Below, piece by piece: positions 1-5,674 of a stretch of 5,801 nt of DNA. The stretch comes from an uncultured Anaerosolibacter sp. (GTDB taxonomy: Bacteria > Bacillota_A > Clostridia > Peptostreptococcales > Thermotaleaceae), in contig CALECF010000087.1 of assembly GCA_937948705.1 (NCBI GenBank), positions 1-5,801 on the forward strand, given 5' to 3'. The position numbers and the translations under genes are program-made. The notes under the pieces were generated by a model that was given only the letters and a program-made list of their open reading frames with translations, was not told where the DNA came from and ran no database searches. Every line of letters begins with the position of its first letter. The first letter of the stretch is position 1.

Positions 1-129
1 CTTTTGCTTTTGCAAAGGCTCCATCAGACCAATGAAACCAATCCACAGGTTATATGCATGCTGTAACAGGTATGGAGACTTTTCCTTCGCCAATCTGTTC
101 TCATGTTTATGCATATTTCCATTTGGCAT
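1..129 (-). pseudogene. DUF255 / YyaL-type thioredoxin-domain protein, N-terminal start, frameshifted and cut by window edge
   Basis: The start of a gene reading leftwards out of the window. The ATG at 129-127 has a strong ribosome site (GGGAGGGTGATAAT just upstream), and the protein begins MPNGNMHKHENRLAKEKSPY followed by LLQHAYN. The block [19 protein letters not shown] is the signature N-terminus of the DUF255 family (B. subtilis YyaL, animal SPATA20), a large protein with a thioredoxin-like domain of uncertain function. After the Asn codon the frame breaks: read as it stands it gives LWIGFIG, but adding one G/C at about 48-49 restores PVDWFHWSDGAFAKAK, the expected continuation. The gene is therefore disrupted, or one base of a GGG run was missed in sequencing. 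The family's CxxC-containing segment would lie outside the window. Family assignment is firm; whether it is truly a pseudogene is not. Confidence 0.8.
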
Positions 130-391
130 ATTATCACCCTCCCTTCCTATTTACTTCATTTTAGTATCTGAAAGTACCTCATGAACTATAAAATTTAGAA
201 AGAGAGTGGACATATACATATGGTTTACAATCTCAAAGTTCTGCTAAGTATCTCTTTGTAATTCTAGCATTGAGCAATAACGTACTTTGTTTAGCCTTCA
301 TCATAATTTGTATATGCGTTAATTGCTATGCCCTGCTATTGTAAAGGGCTCAACATCATTAGCTGCCTACCCATGCCTCAATACAATTTCA

Positions 392-1579
392 TCATATTTT
401 GCTGAATAAATTCTGCAGCCAAACTTTGATTTTAAAAAGAAAAGGGAGCGTTGTAATTTCATTCCCGCTTATTAAATCCACCTTGGCTTTTGTATTGTCA
501 TATAATGTATAAATAATTTCTCCTACCTTTTGTCCTTTAACCACTGGATACTCAAGGTTATAGATATTATATACCTCGTCTTTTATTACATCGTCTTGTT
601 TTGCGACAACAGTAAGCTTATTCCCTGTAATCACCCTTACCTTAAATCGCTCATCTTTATATAGATCAACATCAGATATATACTGACCTGCATCTATGAT
701 ATTCTTTTTTATATACTCAGTAGCACCATATTTAAAGAGCTTTTTACTCTCTTTTGTTCGATCCCTATTGTTTCCAGCACCTAAGGTTATACCAATTAAA
801 CGCATATCTTCATAGTTTTTATCCTTTGCCTTTACCCCTTGGGTAAAAGCAAGGCAGTACCCTGCACTTCCCGTAAACCCTGTCTTTAAGCCATCTATGC
901 CTTCAACCTCATGAAGAAGTTGATTGGTATTAAGACGCATATAGTTTTTATATTTGCTCTGAAATACTTTTTTACCGGTGACATCAAGGGTCTCATCTTT
1001 ATAGTTTTCTAACAGATATTGGGCCAGAATTGCCAATTCCCTAGCAGTAGATACATTTTTATCGGCTAAAACACCATCTGACCCATAAACAGGCAATCCA
1101 TGGGGATTTATGAAGTTGGTGCTTTTCATACCAATTTCTTTTGCTCTAGTATTCATTAAACCAATAAACTTTTCCTCTGATTTAGCAATATGCTCTGCGA
1201 TCGCTACAGCTGCCCCATTACAGGATACTATCATTAGAGCATTCACTAACTCTTCTAAATCTAGTATTTCGCCCTTCAATAGCTTATAGGAAGAACCTCC
1301 CACTTTAGATGCTTCACTGCTTATTGTGATCTCATCATTCATTTCTACTGCGCCAGACTCCACAGCTTCTAAAGCCAACAAAAAAGTCATCATTTTGGTG
1401 AGACTAGCTGGTGAGACCTCTTTATCTGCATCTTGCTCATACATTACTTTGCCAGTCTCAGATTCTATTAAAATTGCAGCTTGTGTCCATATATAAATAT
1501 CACTATTTGCACTAACAGGGGTTGCTACTTGATTCAATAGCAACAATACAATCATTAAACTGAATATTATTCTTCTCAA
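392..1579 (-). CDS. D-alanyl-D-alanine carboxypeptidase, PBP5-like (peptidase S11, DacF/DacB group)
   Basis: Penicillin-binding serine D,D-carboxypeptidase, which by family trims the terminal D-Ala from peptidoglycan stem peptides outside the membrane and so limits cross-linking. All three active-site motifs are present: SLTK at residues 59-62 (nucleophile Ser59, general base Lys62), SCN at 119-121 and KTG at 232-234. Residues 1-24 form a Sec signal peptide (RR, a hydrophobic core, cleavage likely after VSA). A PBP5-type C-terminal beta domain covers about 295-370. The last 18 residues (LPFLFKIKVWLQNLF then SKI) look like the amphipathic helix that anchors these enzymes to the membrane. At 395 residues the length is normal. 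The start is TTG, preceded by AAAGGAG; the next in-frame ATG (residue 9) would lose the basic end of the signal peptide. It appears intact and is probably transcribed alone or with the tiny ORF upstream. DacF of Bacillus is sporulation-linked, but nothing here shows that for this gene. Confidence 0.95.
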   Translation of the reverse strand: MRRIIFSLMIVLLLLNQVATPVSANSDIYIWTQAAILIESETGKVMYEQDADKEVSPASLTKMMTFLLALEAVESGAVEMNDEITISSEASKVGGSSYKLLKGEILDLEELVNALMIVSCNGAAVAIAEHIAKSEEKFIGLMNTRAKEIGMKSTNFINPHGLPVYGSDGVLADKNVSTARELAILAQYLLENYKDETLDVTGKKVFQSKYKNYMRLNTNQLLHEVEGIDGLKTGFTGSAGYCLAFTQGVKAKDKNYEDMRLIGITLGAGNNRDRTKESKKLFKYGATEYIKKNIIDAGQYISDVDLYKDERFKVRVITGNKLTVVAKQDDVIKDEVYNIYNLEYPVVKGQKVGEIIYTLYDNTKAKVDLISGNEITTLPFLFKIKVWLQNLFSKI

Positions 1580-1586
1580 ATCCTTT

Positions 1587-1593
1587 CTCCTTT
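1587..1593 (-). promoter_or_regulatory. Shine-Dalgarno site fixing a TTG start
   Basis: On the minus strand AAAGGAG lies 7 nt before TTG at 1579-1577. This strong match supports the rare TTG codon as the true start of the carboxypeptidase over the internal ATG eight codons later. Confidence 0.75.
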
Positions 1594-1598
1594 CCCTA

Positions 1599-1652
1599 CT
1601 ATTTATTTATTTGATTCATCTGAAAGGGAACATCATAAAGTCCTCTATTCAA
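1599..1652 (-). CDS. possible 17-residue leader ORF upstream of the carboxypeptidase
   Basis: A TTG codon preceded by AAAGGGTG opens 17 codons (MNRGLYDVPFQMNQINK if TTG is read as Met) that end in TAG 19 nt before the carboxypeptidase start, directly ahead of its ribosome site. The frame is also open a few codons further upstream, with GTG as another possible start. I do not recognise the peptide. It could be a translated leader, the tail of a lost gene, or chance; its size and lack of homology make chance quite likely. Confidence 0.2.
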   Translation of the reverse strand: MNRGLYDVPFQMNQINK

Positions 1653-1690
1653 GTTTAACACCCTTTCCTTAAAATGTTAGTTTGAAAATT

Positions 1691-1807
1691 TTACCTTTTA
1701 TATGTTATTGTTTTTTTGAACGCTTCATCGCACCACGGGACCCAATCCACTGTACTATAAGGGTGTTGAAGTAGAGATGGACTCTTCTTCAGTTTGATAA
1801 GTAACAT
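1691..1807 (-). pseudogene. degenerate N-terminal remnant of a second DUF255 / YyaL-type gene
   Basis: The minus strand has a 38-codon frame from ATG 1807 to TAA 1691. It contains KKSPSLLQHPYSTVDW followed by VPWCDEAFKK. This lines up with the DUF255 N-terminal signature ([24 protein letters not shown]) and, by hand alignment, matches about 16 of 32 positions of the frameshift-corrected copy at 1-129. Substitutions hit otherwise constant positions (Y to S; NP to ST). No ribosome site precedes the ATG, and the frame stops after the KK, some 40 residues into a protein normally of more than 600. It is a relic of a diverged paralog on the same strand as the other copy, not a recent duplicate, since the DNA differs widely. 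Homology is well supported by the motif; expression is unlikely. Confidence 0.7.
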
Positions 1808-1842
1808 TCATTATTAAATAATCAATGTTGCTGTAGTAAGTC

Positions 1843-1871
1843 TTGTGCTTTTTTTAATAATATGGTAATAT
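1843..1871 (+). promoter_or_regulatory. candidate sigma-A promoter for the MATE gene
   Basis: TTGTGC (1843-1848) and TAATAT (1866-1871) are 17 bp apart, and TGG directly before the -10 gives an extended -10 (TGn). The -35 matches consensus at only three of six bases. Transcription would start near 1878, giving a leader of about 65 nt before the MATE ATG. In such AT-rich DNA this match could be chance. Confidence 0.4.
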
Positions 1872-1929
1872 ATTGCACTACAAAATCAATTTAACAGTAC
1901 ACGCTCAGAAATTATTGCAAAATCAACAC

Positions 1930-1935
1930 AGGGGG
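1930..1935 (+). promoter_or_regulatory. Shine-Dalgarno site deciding the MATE start
   Basis: AGGGGG is followed by AATATT and then ATG at 1942. It sets the start there and not at the upstream in-frame TTG (1873), whose 23 extra residues are polar and unlike the family N-terminus. Confidence 0.7.
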
Positions 1936-1941
1936 AATATT

Positions 1942-2640
1942 ATGAGCAATGATATGACAAAAGGTAGTGTTTTTAAGACCTTACTCTACTTCACAATACC
2001 TCTTATTATAACGGGATTGTTGCAACAGGTATATTACATTGCTGACTCCATCATAGTAGGAAATCTAATTAGTGAAGGAGCCCTGGCAGCAGTCGGAGTT
2101 TCTGCTCCAGTTTTAAATATCTTCATCTTTACTGTTACAGGTTTGGTTTCTGGATATACCATTCTTATTTCTCAGTATTATGGAGGAAAGGAATACAATA
2201 AAATAACCAAACTATCGAGTACTTATCTTTTATTTATCATGATTTCTGCTCTCATAGCATCTACATTGGGCTTCCTTTTTAAAGAAAATATTTTGACTTT
2301 ATTAAATACACCCGTAGAGATATTAAAACACTCCAGTGATTATTTGTCCATTGTCTTTATTGGTGTTCCTTTTATTGTTTTCTATAACATTTGTAGTTCT
2401 ATGCTGCGGGGTATTGGAGACAGTAAAACCCCCTTATACGCTATTATACTCTCGTCGGTGGTTAATATATCTTTAGATTTAGTATTTATAAAATTGTTTT
2501 ATTGGGGTATAAAAGGTGTTGCCGTTGCCACAGTTATTGCACAAATCACTTCATGCCTATTTTTACTTATTCATATTTATAAGGTCCATCCAATTATCAT
2601 GAATATAGATAGTGTCCCCAAATATACCCTCATAGTTTAA
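1942..2640 (+). CDS. MATE-family multidrug/Na+ efflux transporter, N-terminal lobe only (truncated)
   Basis: An integral-membrane antiporter of the MATE family, which exports drugs or metabolites in exchange for Na+ or H+. The N-terminus MSNDMTKGSVFKTLLYFTIP, the QQVYYIADSIIVGN segment, and RGIGDSKTP at about residues 156-164 are typical of clostridial members. Six hydrophobic helices are visible, near residues 12-33, 47-75, 92-112, 133-155, 164-185 and 190-213. The frame ends at residue 232, whereas family proteins have about 440-460 residues in two six-helix lobes. The last dozen residues after HIYKVHPII look non-native. No second lobe follows in any frame I read before the IS remnant, so the 3' half has been lost rather than frameshifted. 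The product is probably inactive by itself, although the first half of the gene shows no other damage, so the loss may be recent. Confidence 0.85.
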   Translation: MSNDMTKGSVFKTLLYFTIPLIITGLLQQVYYIADSIIVGNLISEGALAAVGVSAPVLNIFIFTVTGLVSGYTILISQYYGGKEYNKITKLSSTYLLFIMISALIASTLGFLFKENILTLLNTPVEILKHSSDYLSIVFIGVPFIVFYNICSSMLRGIGDSKTPLYAIILSSVVNISLDLVFIKLFYWGIKGVAVATVIAQITSCLFLLIHIYKVHPIIMNIDSVPKYTLIV

Positions 2641-2772
2641 AAACATCTTAACATATGTATAGAACATGAACGCCTTATAGTTGCCGCAGCTGTTAAAAAA
2701 CTGATTTAAATTATTCGTATTTCCTGTTAGTAAATTAAGTCAAAATAATATATATACTAAAACTGTCCAAAC

Positions 2773-2799
2773 TGAACTGCCCCCTGTCAAGTAGACAGG
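2773..2799. repeat. IS3 element terminal sequence with short hairpin
   Basis: The outer end TGAACTGCCCCC runs into CCTGTC-AAGTA-GACAGG (2783-2799), a perfect 6-bp stem with a 5-nt loop. IS3-family ends start with TG, and the position 13 bp beyond the orfB stop fits a right end. There is no T-tract, so it is better read as element-end structure than as a terminator. The partner inverted repeat is missing. Confidence 0.45.
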
Positions 2800-2812
2800 T
2801 GAAAAAATAAAA

Positions 2813-3613
2813 TTATGCTACTAAGGTCTGATTCCGATATTCTGTCGGAGCCAGGCCTTTTAGTTTTTCCTGTAACCTTCTTGTATTGTAAAAACTGATA
2901 TACTTATCGATCGCCTGGTGTAGTTCATCAAAATGATGAAACCTTCGCAGGTAATACATTTCAGATTTTATGATTCCCCAGAATCCTTCCATAGGTCCGT
3001 TATCAATACATCTACTGACACGGGACATACTCTGTATTGCTCCGATATCATCAAGTTTCCTTTTGAAGCTTTTATTGGTATACTGAAAACCTCTGTCACT
3101 GTGCAATAGGGGACTAGCGTTAGGATTAGCCTCGATTGCTTTATCAAAAGTTTCAAAGACAAGTAGATTGTTGTTTGAACGTCCAAGGACATAAGAAACA
3201 ATACTATTATCATGTAAATCGAATATTGCGCTTAGATATGCTTTCGTTCCATTGATTAACTTAAACTCTGTTACATCAGTCAACCATTTTTGATTAGGCT
3301 TATCAGCATGAAATTCCCTGTTTAATATGTTCTCAGCAGTAATTTGTGGCGTACTTGGAATGTAGATCTTTTTCTTTCTACGGATAACAGACTTCATGTT
3401 AATAGATTTCATTAAACGATAAATACGTTTATGGTTATACTTCTTTTTAAGTATTCTGTTAATGTTCAGTTTCATTCTACGGTAACCGTAAATACCCTCA
3501 ACTTCCGTATACAATTGAACAATTTCATCAAGAATCTTAGAATTTTCCTTATCCCGCTCACTTTCTGGACGATTTAACCACTTGTAGTAGGGGTAGTGGG
3601 AGCATCCGTGCAT
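2813..3613 (-). CDS. IS3-family transposase OrfB (IS150-like), slightly 5'-truncated
   Basis: The catalytic half of an IS3-type transposase. Residues about 25-80 are the HTH_21-type DNA-binding region (IYGYRRMKLNINR, YNHKRIYRLM). The integrase core follows with Asp113 (WLTDVTEF), Asp173 (LHSDRGFQY) and Glu209 (DNGPMEGFWG); 35 residues separate the second and third, the classic DD(35)E layout. FYNTRRLQEKLKGLAPTEYR closes the protein in family style. Only GCSHYPYYKWLNR remains of the segment that normally follows the orfA/orfB overlap. Some tens of residues and all of orfA, normally joined by a -1 frameshift, are missing, and no ribosome site precedes the ATG at 3613. The core is intact, but expression and activity are doubtful without OrfA. 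Confidence 0.9.
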   Translation of the reverse strand: MHGCSHYPYYKWLNRPESERDKENSKILDEIVQLYTEVEGIYGYRRMKLNINRILKKKYNHKRIYRLMKSINMKSVIRRKKKIYIPSTPQITAENILNREFHADKPNQKWLTDVTEFKLINGTKAYLSAIFDLHDNSIVSYVLGRSNNNLLVFETFDKAIEANPNASPLLHSDRGFQYTNKSFKRKLDDIGAIQSMSRVSRCIDNGPMEGFWGIIKSEMYYLRRFHHFDELHQAIDKYISFYNTRRLQEKLKGLAPTEYRNQTLVA

Positions 3614-3640
3614 CTAGGGGCAAAGTAAATACCATATAAT

Positions 3641-3673
3641 GTAAATGCCCCTGAAAGGATACAGGGGCATTAC
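3641..3673 (-). terminator. hairpin after the tnpA stop, probable terminator
   Basis: AATGCCCCTG and CAGGGGCATT form a perfect 10-bp stem with an 8-nt loop, extended by GTA/TAC around one bulged A. It starts 4 nt past the tnpA stop codon. The following minus-strand sequence (TTACATTATATGG) is AT-rich but lacks a true T-run, so termination may be weak. The hairpin could act in both directions. Confidence 0.5.
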
Positions 3674-3676
3674 AGT

Positions 3677-4780
3677 TTAATTTAATATATCTTCGAGTGG
3701 TATTCTTTCATCCATATCAAGATTGAAATATCCATAAGGATTAATGTGTGAGTATATAAGTGGTGTGAGTGCTCTAAAATCTTCAGGAGTCATTAAGTCA
3801 TACCACTTTTTTTGTGCCAATACTTGTTGGATCATGAGCGTGTTAATATAGACTAGGCAATTTTGTAATAAGTGTAGGCTCAATACCGCAATCTCTTGAT
3901 CCTCAATTCTATTTGTAGATATTTCTCCACCTTTTCCATAGAAGATAAAGGAGTTAGCTGAGTTCCAGTTTTCAACCACATTAAGTCCTTCATGGATCTC
4001 CTGGCGTAATTCTTCTGAATGTAGGTACTCACAGAGAAATATTGTCTTTATTGCTTTCCCAAGTTCTGATAAGGCTTGATAGGTGGGATGCTTTAAGTTA
4101 TTTCTAGTGAACCTTTTGAGTATGGCTTCTGTTTCTGCGGTACCTAATCTTAGAGCTGTGGCATACTTAACCATTTGGTCATATTGCTGCCGTATCAGAT
4201 CCCAGTTTATTGGTCGAGATAAAATAGGTTGTAGACTGGGAAAAGCATCACTTATTCCAATGTCAGGGCGATATAATTTTTGCGTATTGATGGCTTTCAG
4301 TCTAGGCATAAGTTGAAAACCTAATAGATGGCAGAAAGCAAAGGCTACTTCACTTTGTCCATGGGAATCTACATAATTCTTTTCTATTTCCATATCCGTA
4401 CAGTGTCTTAAAAGTCCTTCTATCATTGCTGATACTTCCGAAGATGAACATGATTTAAGTTGAGAATATATACAGGTAGAGTTTTTTGGCATACCAGTAT
4501 CTAGCTTTGATAATGCATCGTACATAGCTTGTCTGATTGTACTAATGAATTCTTCAGGGTCTAACGGCTGCTTTAATGCCTTATAGTTATCTGCTCGATG
4601 TTCTTCAAAATCTGTTGGCAAATCTTCATCAGGATTCCTATATCTGTTTGCTCCAACAACCCATATTTCTTTACAGCGTAATTTATCCCTTAAAGATTGT
4701 AAGGATACTATTTCATAGTTGATTCGATTCACACGATCCTGACCTTTATCGTCCTTCTCTATGACAGCTTCCCTCATCAT
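3677..4780 (-). pseudogene. Tn3-family transposase TnpA, C-terminal segment with internal deletion
   Basis: A 367-codon frame holding the C-terminal half of a Tn3-type TnpA, which catalyses cointegrate formation at the 38-bp repeats. Residues 1-99 ([38 protein letters not shown]) match the middle of the protein. At residue 100 the sequence jumps from LDTGMPKN straight into [16 protein letters not shown], which in intact relatives lies very roughly 150-200 residues further on. The skipped part contains the first catalytic Asp. The second Asp (Asp138, [11 protein letters not shown]) and the Glu (Glu270, [10 protein letters not shown]) remain, about 130 residues apart as expected. The C-terminus ([18 protein letters not shown]) looks complete. 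The ATG at 4780 is not a genuine start; the frame continues the upstream segment after a one-base frameshift. Catalytically dead. Confidence 0.88.
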
Positions 4781-5529
4781 AGGACAACCACACCCTCAAT
4801 AGGGATTTCGTATATATCGGAAAAATAATGGGTTCGTATGCCATAATACTTCTTGATGATATCTAAGGCTTTAATGATAGGCTGATGCACGTCATTATTG
4901 GAACGAAATTCAAGGGTATTCAATAGCGCTGGAACCATCCGACGATAGTGGCTGCCATAGGATGTCCTCATAACGGTGTATACCTTTTTGCGGTATGCGG
5001 AACCAGTATTCTTGAATTCCTTTACCAGGGTCCGCAGAGTGTTTTCACTGACAACAGGGAATAGCACCTGTTTAATAACCCCATCAAGATTACTGAGTGC
5101 TGCATCTGCCATTTGAAATAGGATATTGGTTTTACCATTCACACGTCTAAAATCATTAATCAGTTCCTTTTCAACCTTGCTTTCGGCTCTAACACTAATT
5201 CTATGAATGATTTGATTGAGAAATTCAATAAGGTTATCGGTAATTTCCCTAGATCGAATCCAAAAGAATGCTGCTAGAAGAGTATATCGTATGGGATCAG
5301 GATGCCGTTGCAGCTCAGGCAGTTTTTCTGATACTGCTCGCTGTCTGTATTTTTTCAACACCTTTTGTGGTACATTTGTAAAGAGATTGTCTGTCAATCC
5401 TAGCTGTTGAATAGTTCTTAGCTTTTGGGCTTCTTTAAAAACACTTTCAAGTCCGATTCGTCCTGGACCTGCCCGTAGATCACTAAAGGATAAATATGCA
5501 TCATCGGTATTTAGATAGATTTCATCGAA
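4777..5529 (-). pseudogene. Tn3-family transposase TnpA, N-terminal-side segment, 5'-truncated and frameshifted
   Basis: The upstream part of the same tnpA. The homologous reading starts right after an in-frame TAA (5532-5530) with FDEIYLNTDDAYLSFSDLRA and GPGRIGLESVFKEAQKLRTI, then LTDNLF and QRHPDPIRYTLLAAFFWIRS, all typical of Firmicutes Tn3 transposases just past the N-terminal DUF4158 domain. That domain, roughly the first 200 residues, is missing. A TTG at 5397 could serve as a start in a short reading, but homology runs 44 codons upstream of it, so it is internal. The frame ends at TGA 4779-4777, directly overlapping the next segment: EIPIEGVVV then L-stop, where one extra C at about 4782-4784 would give [12 protein letters not shown] without a break. 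Product non-functional. Confidence 0.85.
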
Positions 5530-5547
5530 TTAAAATTCCACGCTAAG
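5528..5547 (+). repeat. possible inner part of a Tn3-type terminal inverted repeat
   Basis: AATTAAAATTCCACGCTAAG at the edge of the tnpA remnant ends in ACGCTAAG, which I recall as the inner end of several Tn3-family repeats. The outer GGGG half is absent, and the orientation puts the element's interior to the right, opposite to the tnpA remnant. It could be a relic of a second element, or chance. Confidence 0.3.
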
Positions 5548-5576
5548 ACAATAAATGATTGAAAAAGATTTATTGT
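5548..5576. repeat. AT-rich 9-bp inverted repeat
   Basis: ACAATAAAT and ATTTATTGT are perfect inverted arms around an 11-nt spacer. With only AT-rich pairs, a strong terminator is unlikely. An operator-like or element-end site is conceivable but unsupported. Confidence 0.4.
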
Positions 5577-5610
5577 TACAACTTTAAGCTTAATATATAG
5601 ATTAAATATA

Positions 5611-5674
5611 TAAAGAACAAGAAGCTTTCAGCGTAAAAGATTGATAATCTATTCTGCAATCTTCTTGTTCTTTA
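5611..5674 (-). repeat. 14-bp perfect inverted repeat spanning the end of a gene, possible terminator
   Basis: TAAAGAACAAGAAG (5611-5624) and CTTCTTGTTCTTTA (5661-5674) pair perfectly across 36 nt. On the minus strand the first arm is coding sequence (the KNKK codons) of the partial gene at the right edge, the loop carries its stop codon, and the second arm runs into TATATATTTAATC. The position suggests a terminator or 3' stabilising structure for that gene. A competing 7-bp stem (AAGATTG/CAATCTT, 5637-5643 with 5657-5663) overlaps it. The low GC and long loop make termination uncertain. Confidence 0.5.

Larger units (their letters stand above)
2773..3616 (-). mobile_element. IS3-family insertion sequence remnant (orfB plus one end)
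   Basis: The element consists of a transposase orfB and, beyond its stop codon, a TG-starting end (TGAACTGCCCCCTGTCAAG on the plus strand). orfA and the opposite terminus are absent. The damaged side stops where the GGGG of the neighbouring Tn3-type remnant begins (3617), which suggests a Tn3 element inserted into the IS or a deletion joined the two. The intact end could instead begin at 2764 (TGTCCAAAC). With only one end present no target duplication can be tested. The element cannot move on its own. Confidence 0.75.
3617..5547 (-). mobile_element. decayed Tn3-family transposon remnant
   Basis: The remnant consists mainly of a broken tnpA reading leftwards. Its left limit is taken at GGGG (3617-3620), since Tn3-family 38-bp inverted repeats start with GGGG and usually lie just beyond the tnpA stop. 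The inner TAAG expected of such a repeat is not evident here, so the limit is provisional. On the right, CCACGCTAAG (5538-5547) resembles the inner end of some Tn3-family repeats but points the wrong way for this tnpA. No resolvase gene, res site or passenger gene is visible within the block. Confidence 0.55.

Noticed and set aside
219..260. 13-codon ORF on the plus strand (ATG GTT TAC ... TAA)
   Set aside because: Very short, with no good ribosome site and no recognisable product; the 130-391 interval has no convincing gene.
329..350. GCCC...GGGC inverted repeat downstream of the carboxypeptidase
   Set aside because: Only a 4-bp stem with a 12-nt loop and no T-tract; not a credible terminator.
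1873..1941. N-terminal extension of MATE from TTG 1873
   Set aside because: The extra 23 residues are unlike the family, and the strong AGGGGG site directs translation to ATG 1942.
2761..2812. CCTGTC/GACAGG hairpin as a transcription terminator
   Set aside because: No T-run follows on either strand, and it lies within the IS end, which explains it better.
2968..3213. 81-codon minus-strand ORF
   Set aside because: It lies inside orfB in another frame and has no family features; it is a shadow of the transposase gene.
4083..4316. 77-codon plus-strand ORF
   Set aside because: Antisense to the conserved TnpA C-terminal domain; composition is that of a reverse-frame shadow.
5216..5410. 64-codon plus-strand ORF
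   Set aside because: Antisense to the tnpA N-terminal segment, whose protein homology clearly explains this DNA.
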